From Catalinimonas alkaloidigena (lineage in GTDB: Bacteria > Bacteroidota > Bacteroidia > Cytophagales > Cyclobacteriaceae): a DNA stretch of 64,000 bases. The position numbers were made by a program, and so were the translations under genes. The DNA is taken from assembly GCF_029504655.1 (NCBI RefSeq), contig NZ_JAQFIL010000001.1:811001-875000 (forward strand), written 5' to 3'. Below, piece after piece: positions 9,933 through 18,700 of this stretch. The stretch's first letter is position 1; each line of letters opens with the position of its first letter. Under the pieces are notes generated by a model. The model was not told the origin of the DNA and made no database searches. It was given only the letters and a program-made list of their open reading frames with translations.

Positions 9933-10025
9933 ATGATCAAAAAGCTATTACACATCACGTTCTCAATCTTTATCTTCGGTGCATGCTCAGAAGCAGAGCA
10001 ATGCAGAGGCTCCACAGCGCCCTAA
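9933..10025 (+). other. Orphan lipoprotein signal peptide ORF in a different frame from the sulfatase
   Basis: An ATG at 9933 opens a 30-codon frame MIKKLLHITFSIFIFGACSE and ends at TAA 10023-10025. It is a textbook lipoprotein signal with lipobox FGAC, exactly where the downstream sulfatase should have its own signal, but it is read in the neighbouring frame. The sulfatase frame has no ATG between the TGA at 9934 and its first conserved residues. An extra base (or two missing bases) between about 9980 and 10000 would explain it. Confidence 0.7.
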
Positions 10026-11535
10026 TATTCTTTTCATCATGTCTGACGACCACGCCTACCAGGCCATCAGTGCCTATTCGGATGAGTTAATCCATACGCC
10101 CAACATAGACCGTTTGGCTGATGAAGGCATGCTATTTACCAATGCCTCGGTGACCAATTCCATCTGTGCACCTTCCCGGGCGACTATCCTGACCGGGAAG
10201 CATACCCATATCAACGGTAAGATTGACAATGTCATGCCCTTTGATACCACGCAGACTACCTTCCCTCAGCTGTTTCAAAAGGCAGGATATGAAACCGCCA
10301 TGTACGGCAAGCTGCACTTTGGCAATAACCCCAAAGGGGTAGATGATTTCATGATTTTACCGGGACAGGGCAGCTATATCAACCCTCGCTTTATCACATC
10401 CGAAGGAGACACCACCATCACCGGATACGTAACCGATATCATCACTGACCTGACCATTGACTGGCTGGATCAAAAAAGAGACAAAGAAAAACCTTTTCTG
10501 ATGATGTACCTCCACAAAGCACCCCACCGTGCCTGGTGGCCCAGCCCTGAAAAATTTAAGGAGTTTTCTGCCAAAACATTTCCTGAACCTGAAACGCTGT
10601 ATGACGACTACCAGAACAGAGGAACAGCAGCCAAAGAAGCTGCAATGACCATCTCGGATGAAATGCTGCTAAGCTACGATAATAAGGTGCTTCCCCGAGC
10701 CATTTCAACTGCAGTTGTAAAGGATGATCCACGAAATGTAAAATACTTTGAAGGCAGTGAGTATCCTCGTATCAACGAAGAACAAAGCATGCTGTACCAA
10801 CCCATCCTGGATTCTATCGCTGATTCCTTTGAGGCTAACTGGCCCAACATGACTGATAAAGAAAAAACGAGCTGGAAATACCAGCGTTACATGCAGGATT
10901 ATCTGGCCTGTATTTCTTCGGTAGATGATAATGTAGGCCGTGTACTGGACTACCTGGATGAAAGCGGGCTGGCTGAAAATACCCTCGTTGTTTATACTTC
11001 TGACCAGGGATTTTATCTGGGCGAGCACGGATGGTTTGACAAAAGGTTTATCTACGACGAGTCTTTCAAAACGCCGCTGTTGATTCGCTGGCCCAACGAA
11101 ATAGACGCAGGTACAACCACCGATGAGATGGTACAGAACCTGGATTTTGCTCAGACTTTATTAGAAGCGGCTCAGATTGCTGCCCCTGACGACATGCAGG
11201 GAGAAAGCCTGATACCCCTGCTGAAGGGTGATACGGACAGCTGGACCCGCGATGCGGTCTATTATCACTATTATGAGTATCCCGGAGCACATATGGTGAA
11301 GCGACACTATGGCATCGTAACCAAAGATTATAAACTGGCACACTTCTACCACGATGTTGATGAGTGGGAGCTTTACGACCGAAAAAATGATCCGCAGGAG
11401 ATGAGGAATGTCTATAATGATCCGGTTTATTCTGAAGTGCTGGCCCGCCTTCATAAGAAGCTCAATGAGCTGAGAACCAAGTACAAGGATTCAGAAGAAC
11501 TGGACAACAGATACATAGAACTGTATAATAAGTGA
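9979..11535 (+). CDS. Sulfatase (type I, Cys-formylglycine), signal peptide frameshifted
   Basis: Sulfatase of the alkaline-phosphatase superfamily that hydrolyses sulfate esters. The only start in frame is a GTG at 9979, giving 518 aa. RPNILFIMSDDH carries the metal-binding Asp pair (23 and 24), and SICAPSR holds the C-x-P-S-R motif whose Cys63 is converted to formylglycine. GKHTHING, YTSDQGFYLGEHGWFDKR and the C-terminal DPQEMRN block are all intact. The body therefore looks functional, but the export signal lies in another frame at 9933. Either the gene was damaged by a recent single-base indel, or the cytosolic form starts at GTG, or the sequence has an error. Its place next to GH78 suggests desulfation of a rhamnose-containing glycan. 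Confidence 0.85.
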   Translation: MHAQKQSNAEAPQRPNILFIMSDDHAYQAISAYSDELIHTPNIDRLADEGMLFTNASVTNSICAPSRATILTGKHTHINGKIDNVMPFDTTQTTFPQLFQKAGYETAMYGKLHFGNNPKGVDDFMILPGQGSYINPRFITSEGDTTITGYVTDIITDLTIDWLDQKRDKEKPFLMMYLHKAPHRAWWPSPEKFKEFSAKTFPEPETLYDDYQNRGTAAKEAAMTISDEMLLSYDNKVLPRAISTAVVKDDPRNVKYFEGSEYPRINEEQSMLYQPILDSIADSFEANWPNMTDKEKTSWKYQRYMQDYLACISSVDDNVGRVLDYLDESGLAENTLVVYTSDQGFYLGEHGWFDKRFIYDESFKTPLLIRWPNEIDAGTTTDEMVQNLDFAQTLLEAAQIAAPDDMQGESLIPLLKGDTDSWTRDAVYYHYYEYPGAHMVKRHYGIVTKDYKLAHFYHDVDEWELYDRKNDPQEMRNVYNDPVYSEVLARLHKKLNELRTKYKDSEELDNRYIELYNK

Positions 11536-11552
11536 TCTGGTTTTGCCTGTCT

Positions 11553-11933
11553 ATGACCACTGTAATCCGGATTGCCCTGCTGGTTTGCCTCTGTTTTTTG
11601 TGTTTACACTTCATAGTGATTTGGTAAAACACAAGAAGTTAGTAGAGAAAATCAGCACCCTGAAGACCACCATCATCGGTTTCGTCCTCAACTTTTTGGA
11701 TGTACTGGGCACCGGTGCCATTGCTCCACTGACGGCTTTACTAAAATCTACCCGGCAAACAGAAGGCCGGGTACTTTTTGAATGTCACCAAAATGATTCC
11801 TGTCCTCATACAGGCATTGGTTTTTATCCAGCTCGTAGAAGTAGAGTCTATTATATCGGTGAGTATGTTGCTGTCCGCTATCCTGGGAGCAGGAATAGTG
11901 TACAGCTTAGCGGTAAAGAAAATTCAGTTATGA
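11553..11933 (+). pseudogene. Decayed TSUP/TauE-like membrane permease fragment
   Basis: Pieces of one protein are spread over three frames. An ATG at 11553 opens MTTVIRIALLVCLCFLCLH and stops quickly. In another frame DLVKHKKLVEKISTLKTT then FVLNFLDVLGTGAIAPLTAL resembles the first helices of TSUP family sulfite/anion exporters. After about 11775 a third frame reads LNVTKMIPVLIQALVFIQLV then SMLLSAILGAGIVYSLAVKK and ends at TGA 11931-11933. That is only about 120 residues of a protein normally near 300 aa, with at least two frameshifts and no C-terminal half. The family call rests on my memory of the sequence pattern. Confidence 0.65.
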
Positions 11934-11969
11934 AATTGATACATATACTTTAGCGTAAAGAAAAGCCTG

Positions 11970-13154
11970 ATGCTAAATCAACTTCAGCGCGCCACACTAC
12001 AATGTCAGGGATTAACGACAAGGTATCCGTTTGGAAAGGGTAAGCAGGCAGTGCTCTCTGCCCTGGAGCGTCTTGGCTATATCCAAATTGATACGCTCTC
12101 AGTCGTTGAACGCGCCCATCACCATACCCTATGGACAAGGATACCAGGCTACCAGACTGAGTACTTAGCGCAGTTGGTAGAAGAGCGTAAGGCATTTGAA
12201 TATTGGTTTCACGCCGCTTCTTACTTACCCATGAAGGATTACCGCTACGCCTTACCACAAATGCTTCAGGTCAGACGAGGAGAAGCTCCTTATTATAGAA
12301 ATGCTGATCCCAAAGTGCTGGATGATGTAATGGATAAAATTCGTATTGATGGTCCACAGAAAGCGAGAGATTTCACATCTTTTTCTAAAAAACCGGGAAG
12401 TTGGTGGAACTGGAAGCCTACAAAAATTGCCTTGGAACAACTTTTTATGCAGGGAGATTTAATGGTATGCGGACGTGAGGGTATGGAAAAAATCTATGAC
12501 CTGACAGAAAGAGTATTACCCAAAACTACCAATACCACTGAGCCCAGTGCCTGGGAGTTTGCCGAATATCTGGTCAACACGTATTTGCGGGCTTATGGAG
12601 TTACCACAGTTAAACAAATCACCCATCTGAGAAAGGGTAATGCTCTGCGAAAAAATACGGAACTCGTGCTGCAAAGCATGCTGGAAGAAAAAACAGTGCA
12701 AGAGATACATTTGGATGGCATGCCGACTATGTATGCACTCAGCGAGCTACTTGAAAACTCAATCAAAAAGCCGTCTTCCGGCATCAGACTATTATCTCCT
12801 TTTGATAATGCATTGATTCACCGTGAGCGTCTGGCGCTGCTTTTTAATTATGATTTTCGTCTTGAGTGTTATGTTCCGAAAGCAAAAAGGCAGTACGGCT
12901 ATTTTTGTTTGCCCATATTATTTGGCGACGAATTTATAGGGCGTATAGATTGCAAAGCACACCGTAAAGACAATCAATTTGAGCTTATTCATCTGCACAT
13001 AGAAAAGAAACAGGATGCCATAGCCTTGTGGTTGAAACCATTGATGAAAGCCGTACAGCAGTTCGCGATTTTTAATGGTTGTCCATCCATCAAAATTTCT
13101 CAGGTAAGCCCTGCCAAATTATCAGAGATGGTAAAACGCTCTTTTGAAGAATAA
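11970..13154 (+). CDS. YcaQ/AlkX-type winged-helix DNA glycosylase-like protein (HTH_42)
   Basis: 394 aa cytosolic protein of the winged helix DNA-binding family PF06224. E. coli YcaQ (AlkX) unhooks DNA interstrand crosslinks and uses a Q-hydrophobic-D motif. Here YIQIDTLSVVERAHHHTLW contains Gln39-Ile40-Asp41 at the expected place, followed by FEYWFHAASYLPM. Central winged-helix repeats and a C-terminal segment (LRLLSPFDNALIHRERL region) complete the family pattern, and length is normal. It stands alone between a decayed permease and a DUF2071 gene. A role in repair of alkylated or crosslinked DNA is family knowledge; activity here is untested. Confidence 0.82.
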   Translation: MLNQLQRATLQCQGLTTRYPFGKGKQAVLSALERLGYIQIDTLSVVERAHHHTLWTRIPGYQTEYLAQLVEERKAFEYWFHAASYLPMKDYRYALPQMLQVRRGEAPYYRNADPKVLDDVMDKIRIDGPQKARDFTSFSKKPGSWWNWKPTKIALEQLFMQGDLMVCGREGMEKIYDLTERVLPKTTNTTEPSAWEFAEYLVNTYLRAYGVTTVKQITHLRKGNALRKNTELVLQSMLEEKTVQEIHLDGMPTMYALSELLENSIKKPSSGIRLLSPFDNALIHRERLALLFNYDFRLECYVPKAKRQYGYFCLPILFGDEFIGRIDCKAHRKDNQFELIHLHIEKKQDAIALWLKPLMKAVQQFAIFNGCPSIKISQVSPAKLSEMVKRSFEE

Positions 13155-13313
13155 ATTCCGACAATAGCATAATTGAGCATCAAAAAAACTCCACTGCAGG
13201 TTTTGTGCATAACAGCATGCGAAGTATCATTCAGAGGCGCTGTAAATGATAAAAAAAATGTAAATTATCTGTGTCTTTGGTGGTTCAGCTGAAGCATTTA
13301 ACATGAAATCAAA

Positions 13314-14027
13314 ATGAGCTTTTTGAGCGCAGAGTGGAGAAAACTCGCACTGGCAAATTATATCGTTGATAAAAAACTACTTTCTCAATATGTGCCTGCC
13401 GGAACGGAATTAGATTTCTGGGAAGGAAGATGCTATGTCAGTCTGATCGGTTTTATGTTTCAAAACACCAGGCTTTTAGGCATTAAAGTCCCATTTCATG
13501 TCAACTTTGAAGAAGTGAATTTGCGTTTTTACGTGAAAAGGCTTGAGCATGGAGAATGGAAAAGAGGTGTGGTTTTTATCAAAGAGATTGTACCCAAATG
13601 GGCTTTGGCCTTCGTAGCTAATTCTTTGTATAAGGAGAATTATGAAAGCCTACCCATGAAACATGTATGGGCAACAGAAAGTAATCAACGAATTATTGAA
13701 TATACATGGAAAAGGCTTACTAAGTGGAATAAATTCCAGGTTCAGGCCAGCATTGCCCATCATGAGATGGAGTCAGGCAGTGAAGCGGAGTTTATCACTG
13801 AGCACTATTGGGGATACGCTAAAGTGAACGATCATAAAACGAATGAGTATGAAGTCACACATCCGAGATGGAAAACTTATCAGGTGATTGACTATCAAAT
13901 AGATGTTGACTTTGAAGCCAACTATGGTCCTGCATTTGGTTTTTTAAAGCATGAAAAGCCGGTATCAGTCATGCTGGCCGAGGGCTCTGAGATTACCGTA
14001 GAAAAGAAGAAAGCAGTAAGTATTTGA
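13314..14027 (+). CDS. DUF2071 (YqjF-like) protein
   Basis: 237 aa soluble protein without a signal peptide. The opening (AEWRKLALANYIVDKKLLSQYVPAGTELDFWEGRCYVSLIGF), FEEVNLRFYVKR and GVVFIKEIVPKWALAFVANSLYKENY match the DUF2071/YqjF family, which is related in fold to acetoacetate decarboxylase but has no agreed function. It starts 159 bp after the YcaQ-like gene and faces the metal transporter operon tail to tail. I see no promoter elements or terminator that I would defend. Confidence 0.8.
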   Translation: MSFLSAEWRKLALANYIVDKKLLSQYVPAGTELDFWEGRCYVSLIGFMFQNTRLLGIKVPFHVNFEEVNLRFYVKRLEHGEWKRGVVFIKEIVPKWALAFVANSLYKENYESLPMKHVWATESNQRIIEYTWKRLTKWNKFQVQASIAHHEMESGSEAEFITEHYWGYAKVNDHKTNEYEVTHPRWKTYQVIDYQIDVDFEANYGPAFGFLKHEKPVSVMLAEGSEITVEKKKAVSI

Positions 14028-14105
14028 CTTCCCAACAATAGCCGGGCATCATTTTATAAACATCATTCTGTCCAGGTGCTGGCGGGAAGAAAACCTCCAA
14101 AATCA

Positions 14106-15008
14106 TCAATGAAAATCCAGGTCTACAACTTGTTTGTCTTTTTTGCTAAATGATTGTTTAGCAGTCAGCAGGCCCCCTTGTGGAGCAAAGAGAAAGGCCA
14201 GCATAAATTCCAGTCCGATGCAGGCTGCCATCGCTCCGGCGATAGAACCATCTACCGCCACGGCCAGTAGGTAGCCACCTACCGCCGCCACAATGCCTGC
14301 ACCTACTGCAATGAATAACATCTTCCTGAGGTTTTCAGTGAGCAGATAAGCAGTGGCTGCCGGGCCTATCAGAAAAGCTACCACTAGTATGGCTCCTACT
14401 GATTCAAAAGAAAGTACAGTAGTCAGTGAGACCGCGCTCATGAGCGCATAGTGCCAGAAAGCGGTTGAAATGCCTACGGTGGCCGCCAGCATAGGATCAA
14501 AACTGGTGATCAGTAAGCCTTTGTAGCCGATGAGTACAAAAGCCAGCACGATCAACAGATTAGCACCCATCAGCCACACACTGATCGGTCCCAGATTGCT
14601 GCCATTATTGCTGATCCACACATCCAGCGGGACATAAGCGATTTCTCCGTATAATACGCATTCCTGATCCAGATCCACTTTGTCAGCAAAAAAAGTGATG
14701 AGAATGACACCTATGGCAAAGAGCCAGGTAAAAGAAACGCCAATGGCAGCATCTACCTGAAGCTTGCCATTTTTGTGCAGCACTTCTATCAGTACCGTAG
14801 TAAGCACGCCAAACAAGGCCGCACCTATCAGCATGGGCAAAGAAGCACGGGTTTGCGCCACCAGATAAGCCAGCACGATGCCCGGCAATACCGCATGGGA
14901 GATGGCATCACCAACCATTGTCATTTTTCTGAGCAGCAGAAAGCAACCCAGCAGGGCGCAGCTTGATGCAACCAGCGCGCCGGTGAGTATGATCCAAAAA
15001 TCATCCAT
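14106..15008 (-). CDS. Metal ABC transporter permease (ABC-3 family, Mn/Zn/Fe)
   Basis: 300 aa integral membrane permease with eight or nine hydrophobic helices. FWIILTGALVASSCALLGCFLLLRKMTMVGDAISHAVLPGIVLAYL is the typical ABC-3 start, with the conserved GDAISHAVLPG segment, and SVGAILVVAFLIGPAATAYLL is the later signature. It overlaps the upstream fused permease by 8 bp, so it is the last gene of the four-gene operon 14106-17991 (binding protein, ATPase, permease-DtxR, permease). The two permeases probably form a heterodimer. Substrate is a divalent transition metal, with Mn or Fe favoured because the partner carries a DtxR-like domain. Confidence 0.9.
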   Translation of the reverse strand: MDDFWIILTGALVASSCALLGCFLLLRKMTMVGDAISHAVLPGIVLAYLVAQTRASLPMLIGAALFGVLTTVLIEVLHKNGKLQVDAAIGVSFTWLFAIGVILITFFADKVDLDQECVLYGEIAYVPLDVWISNNGSNLGPISVWLMGANLLIVLAFVLIGYKGLLITSFDPMLAATVGISTAFWHYALMSAVSLTTVLSFESVGAILVVAFLIGPAATAYLLTENLRKMLFIAVGAGIVAAVGGYLLAVAVDGSIAGAMAACIGLEFMLAFLFAPQGGLLTAKQSFSKKDKQVVDLDFH

Positions 15009-16296
15009 TTTGATTGGGGTTATAAGTAATCGGCCTGTCGTGGGGGTCTACCAAAGGGTAAGCCAGCTGGCTCTCTAACTCCTGTTCCAGTTCAGGCGTG
15101 ATGATATGCTCAATAGCTTCTGCATCTTCGTGAACGTGATCGGCAGGCAACTGCATATACTGGGTAAGGTAAAGCTCCCAGAGGCGGTGAATCCTGGTAA
15201 TCCTTGCACCTGCTTCTATGCCTTTCTCAGTCAGGCCAGCCTGTTGGTTGTATAGCTTAACCAGTTTCCTGCGTTTTAGCTTTTTAAGCCCTTTCAGCAG
15301 GTTAGCCTGCTCAAACGCTCTTTTTTGCTGTATCTCATCAAAGCTACGCATCTGTCCGAATCTGCCATCATCTTCGCCTAAGTGGTACAGGCACTTTAAG
15401 ATATTCTCCCGCAGCATCTTGCGTTCGTTTCTTTGCCTTTGTAAAATGTTGTATAAAACCCCTTTGCGCCGCCCCAGCATGACGGAAACAAAGGTAAATA
15501 ATGTCAAAACCGTAACAATCCAGGGGCCGGTAGGCATGCGGGGAATTTCGTAAGAGACATATGTGCCCAGCAGTCCGGAAGCTACTGAAAATAGTACCGC
15601 CAGTATCACCATGATGCCCAGCTTATTGGTCCAGTAGCGGGCAGCGGCTGCCGGAGTGATCAGAAAGGCCGCCATCAGTACCACACCCACCGCCTGTATG
15701 CCGATGGCAATGGCCAGCACGGTAAGCACAGAGAGTAGAAATTCTAACTTCCTGACCGGAAAACCTTTGACCAGTGCAAAGTCACGGTCAAAAGAGATGA
15801 GCTTGAAAGTGTTGAATAGAGCGATGACGATAATGAGCAGTATGGCGCTGAAAATTGTAAACACCACTACATCCTGCTGATCCATAGCAGCGGCTTTGCC
15901 AAACAAAAACTTATCCAGACCCGATTGGGCAGCGTTGCCACTGCTCTGAATGATGGTCAGCAGCAATATACCGATGCCGTAGAACACGGAAAGCACCAGC
16001 CCCAGGGCAGCATCAGTTTTAAGCTTGGAGCGCTCCACGATCAGGTCAATCAGCAATACGCCCAACCAGCCGCTTACAAATGCCCCCACCAGCAGAATCA
16101 GGGGGTTTTTGGTCTGAGCGATCATAAAGGCCAGGCAGATACCGGGCAGAATGGCATGGGCGATGGCATCTCCGATCAGGGCTCTTTTCCGCAGAAAGGT
16201 AAAGCAGCCCACTACGGAGGCGCTGGTACAGATCAGGCTTACCGCAATGATCACCCAGCGTACATTCGGGTCTTGTAAAGGGCTAAGGAAATCCAT
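15001..16296 (-). CDS. Metal ABC transporter permease fused to C-terminal DtxR-like metal-sensing domain
   Basis: 431 aa. Residues 1-285 are an ABC-3 permease (RKRALIGDAIAHAILPG, then LMAAFLITPAAAARYW). Residues about 290-431 are not permease: NERKMLRENILKCLYHL and LLKGLKKLKRRKLVKL read like the winged helix of a DtxR/MntR repressor, and GLTEKGIEAGARITRIHRLWELYL with HVHEDAEAIEHIITPELEQELE matches its metal-binding and dimerization helices (HRLWE, HEDAE, EH). The domain should face the cytosol. It may gate transport according to internal metal, or bind DNA at the membrane; both are inference. Similar fusions occur in other Bacteroidetes. The gene lies 3 bp after the ATPase gene. Confidence 0.88.
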   Translation of the reverse strand: MDFLSPLQDPNVRWVIIAVSLICTSASVVGCFTFLRKRALIGDAIAHAILPGICLAFMIAQTKNPLILLVGAFVSGWLGVLLIDLIVERSKLKTDAALGLVLSVFYGIGILLLTIIQSSGNAAQSGLDKFLFGKAAAMDQQDVVVFTIFSAILLIIVIALFNTFKLISFDRDFALVKGFPVRKLEFLLSVLTVLAIAIGIQAVGVVLMAAFLITPAAAARYWTNKLGIMVILAVLFSVASGLLGTYVSYEIPRMPTGPWIVTVLTLFTFVSVMLGRRKGVLYNILQRQRNERKMLRENILKCLYHLGEDDGRFGQMRSFDEIQQKRAFEQANLLKGLKKLKRRKLVKLYNQQAGLTEKGIEAGARITRIHRLWELYLTQYMQLPADHVHEDAEAIEHIITPELEQELESQLAYPLVDPHDRPITYNPNQNG

Positions 16297-16299
16297 CGT

Positions 16300-17079
16300 C
16301 TATTCTTTTTCTCGTACCGGATGTTGGTGCTGCCTGAGAATTTCACCGATCTCACTAAGAATGTTCAGCCGCCCTCCGTAGGTTTCGGTAAGGGTAGTTT
16401 CGGTATACACCTCTTTCGTCTTGCCCGCGGCGATCAGTCGGGTATTCATCATGATCAGCCAGTCGTAGTAACGATGGGCAGTCTGTAAGTCATGATGCAC
16501 TACAATGATGGTTTTACCTTCGTCTCTCATCTCCCTCAGCAGACTGATGATGGTATCTTCGGTAGCAGCATCCACACCGGCCATGGGTTCATCCAGCAGG
16601 TACAGGTCGGCTTCTAATGCCAGTGCACGGGCAATAAATACGCGCTGTTGCTGCCCTCCCGAAAGCTGGGAAATCTGTCGATTGACAAACTTCTCCATAC
16701 CTACCTTCTGAAGGCATTCCAGTGCGATGGCTTTATCTTCTTTAGTAGTTCTCCTGAACAGGTTTTTAGGGTTATAACGCCCCATCAATACGGTGTCCAG
16801 CACGCTTACGGGAAAGTCCCAGTCTACCGAATTCCGCTGGGGCACATAGGCTATGCGTCCTCTCACCTTGTCCAATGGCTGACCGAATATTTTGACATAC
16901 CCGCTGCTGGGTTCAACTAAGCCCATAATCGCTTTGATCATGGTGGTTTTGCCCGAGCCATTGGGACCGATAATGCCCACCATTTGCTTTTCAGGAATTT
17001 CGTAATCTACGTTCCACACAGCAGGCTTGTTCTGGTAAGTCACTGTCAGGTTATGTAGTTCCAGTATTGGCTGTGCCAT
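16300..17079 (-). CDS. Metal ABC transporter ATP-binding protein
   Basis: 259 aa ABC ATPase. Walker [10 protein letters not shown] (about residues 36-44), Q-loop [15 protein letters not shown], signature LSGGQQQR, Walker B LYLLDEP and H-loop VVHHDL are all present. The [10 protein letters not shown]-loop is characteristic of Mn/Zn-type importers such as MntB, SitB and TroB. It lies between the binding protein (6 bp away) and the fused permease (3 bp away) and powers the importer. Confidence 0.93.
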   Translation of the reverse strand: MAQPILELHNLTVTYQNKPAVWNVDYEIPEKQMVGIIGPNGSGKTTMIKAIMGLVEPSSGYVKIFGQPLDKVRGRIAYVPQRNSVDWDFPVSVLDTVLMGRYNPKNLFRRTTKEDKAIALECLQKVGMEKFVNRQISQLSGGQQQRVFIARALALEADLYLLDEPMAGVDAATEDTIISLLREMRDEGKTIIVVHHDLQTAHRYYDWLIMMNTRLIAAGKTKEVYTETTLTETYGGRLNILSEIGEILRQHQHPVREKE

Positions 17080-17085
17080 AGGTTG

Positions 17086-17991
17086 CTATTTTAATGATGC
17101 TACAATGGTATTCACATTAGCCCTTACGGTACCTATATAGGTGCCTGCGTCTGTCCCTTTTTCGCCCAGGGCGTCAGAATAAAGTGTGCCGCCTATGCTC
17201 ACCTCATGTCCTCTTTCTCTGGCTCCCGAAACTACTGATTCCAGTGATTTGCTAGGTACAGAAGATTCTACAAATACCGCTTTGATGCCTCGCTCACTGA
17301 TAAAGTCTACCAATGCTGAAATATCTTTCAGGCCAAACTCGGAGATGGTGGATATGCCCTGCAAGCCTCTTACTTCTATATCATAAGCCTGGCCAAAATA
17401 GTTAAAGGCATCGTGTGCGGTGATGAGCACCCGGCTTTGTTGAGGGATAGATTCAATCTGCGTGCTGGTCCACTGATGTAGCTCAGCCAGTTTTTGGGTA
17501 TAAGCCTCAGTATTACTTTTGTAATAGGTAGCGTTAGCTGTATCTACTTCTGCAAGTTTCTCTCCCATATAAGCTACTGCTTCGTTCCATAAGGAAACAT
17601 CAAACCAGATGTGGGGATCATAAACATTCTCTTCCAAGGCTATCAATCTTTGCTGACCAATGCCATCCGCTACGGCAAATACTGGTTTTTGGGTAGATAG
17701 TTTTTCCAGCACTTCTCCCATTTTACCTTCCAGATGGATGCCATTGTACAAAATAATATCCGCTTCACGTAATTTGCTGAGATCGCTGCGGGTAGCTTTG
17801 TAAAGGTGAGGGTCTACACCCGGACCCATCAGTCCTTCTACTACTGCTGAATCTCCTGCAATATTAGCTGCCGCATCGGCAATCATACCGGTGGTGGCAA
17901 CTACATATAATTTATGCTGGCTATCTTCTGCTGAAGGGCCGCTACAGCTAATGAAGAAGGCTGCCAGAAATATCCAAAGTAAATGTCTCAT
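17086..17991 (-). CDS. Metal ABC transporter substrate-binding lipoprotein (ZnuA/MntA family)
   Basis: Start set at 17991, where MRHLLWIFLAAFFISC gives a lipoprotein signal with lipobox FISC; a longer in-frame start at 18069 adds 26 polar residues and would bury the signal. Metal ligands expected for cluster A-I binding proteins are visible: His in VDPHLYK, His in YDPHIWFD, Glu in VFVESSVPS and Asp in LYSDALG. No His-rich loop like that of zinc-specific ZnuA follows the first ligand, which favours Mn/Fe. First gene of the operon, with 6 bp to the ATPase gene. Confidence 0.9.
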   Translation of the reverse strand: MRHLLWIFLAAFFISCSGPSAEDSQHKLYVVATTGMIADAAANIAGDSAVVEGLMGPGVDPHLYKATRSDLSKLREADIILYNGIHLEGKMGEVLEKLSTQKPVFAVADGIGQQRLIALEENVYDPHIWFDVSLWNEAVAYMGEKLAEVDTANATYYKSNTEAYTQKLAELHQWTSTQIESIPQQSRVLITAHDAFNYFGQAYDIEVRGLQGISTISEFGLKDISALVDFISERGIKAVFVESSVPSKSLESVVSGARERGHEVSIGGTLYSDALGEKGTDAGTYIGTVRANVNTIVASLK

Positions 17992-18098
17992 ACGCCTAGC
18001 GCTCCGGTGATTATTGTAGAAAAAATAAAAAATCGGATTTGTATCTACAATTTCATCTCCGGACCACATTAATATTTTAGTTGGTCTTACACTCTTTA

Positions 18099-18136
18099 TT
18101 TAGCAAATTTTAATTTAATAATTTGACTTGCCTAAA
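18099..18136. promoter_or_regulatory. Possible metal-regulator operator upstream of the importer operon
   Basis: Two near-inverted half sites, TTTAGCAAA at 18099-18107 and TTGCCTAAA at 18128-18136, lie about 110-145 bp upstream of the binding-protein start. They resemble widely spaced DtxR/MntR half sites, but the match is imperfect and the surroundings are very AT-rich. Confidence 0.25.
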
Positions 18137-18188
18137 TATAATCCTAAACTACTGCATTATTGTATAAGTTCAAAAGTTTTATACTCTT

Positions 18189-18695
18189 CTATTCATATTC
18201 TGCATAAGCATCTTCTTCTTTTTCGTCAATTAAGATTTTTAAGAGCGCCCTGAGTTGTTTTGCGCTCACAAAGCCCACCCGCTGGTATATGATTTCATAG
18301 TCGGCGTTGAGAAAGCAAAGGGTAGGGAAGCTGAGTTTTCCTTCCACATTACCCAATAGCTGGGCCAGTTCGTGCTGCCCTGTGCCATTGCCGGTAGGGC
18401 GATACTGAAAAGCCTGCCCCTGCAGCATGATATCCTGCTTGCTCTCCGCATCCAGACTTATAAAGTAGAAGGCACTCTCCAGCCTTGCTCGTACGGTCTC
18501 ATCCTGAAAAGTGGTATGCTTCATGTTCTGGCAATATCTACACCAGTCGGTATGGATAAATACCAGCACAGGTCTTTCCTCTATCTGTTGCAGGCTATCT
18601 AGCTGCTGAAAAGAAAAGGCAGACCCAGCCTGACCATAGCCAAGCTGGGTGCTTCCAAACCAAATCCATAACAAACCAATAAAAACCCGAACCAT
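18189..18695 (-). CDS. Exported thioredoxin-family protein
   Basis: 168 aa with a signal peptide (MVRVFIGLLWIWFGSTQLGYGQ). FIHTDWCRYCQNMKHTTF holds a CRYC redox motif (Cys52/Cys55) in the Thioredoxin_7/DsbD-gamma-like context, and SFPTLCFLNADYEIIYQRVGF supplies the cis-Pro region. It starts 5 bp after the TonB receptor stop and is surely co-transcribed with it. Because the receptor plug has its own Cys pair, the thioredoxin may keep it or the bound metal in a given redox state; that is inference. Confidence 0.85.
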   Translation of the reverse strand: MVRVFIGLLWIWFGSTQLGYGQAGSAFSFQQLDSLQQIEERPVLVFIHTDWCRYCQNMKHTTFQDETVRARLESAFYFISLDAESKQDIMLQGQAFQYRPTGNGTGQHELAQLLGNVEGKLSFPTLCFLNADYEIIYQRVGFVSAKQLRALLKILIDEKEEDAYAEYE

Positions 18696-18700
18696 ATTCT

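Noticed and set aside
11543..11953. 136-codon ORF as a real hypothetical protein
   Set aside because: Only its middle part is protein-like; the flanks match the same permease in other frames, so it is part of a pseudogene.
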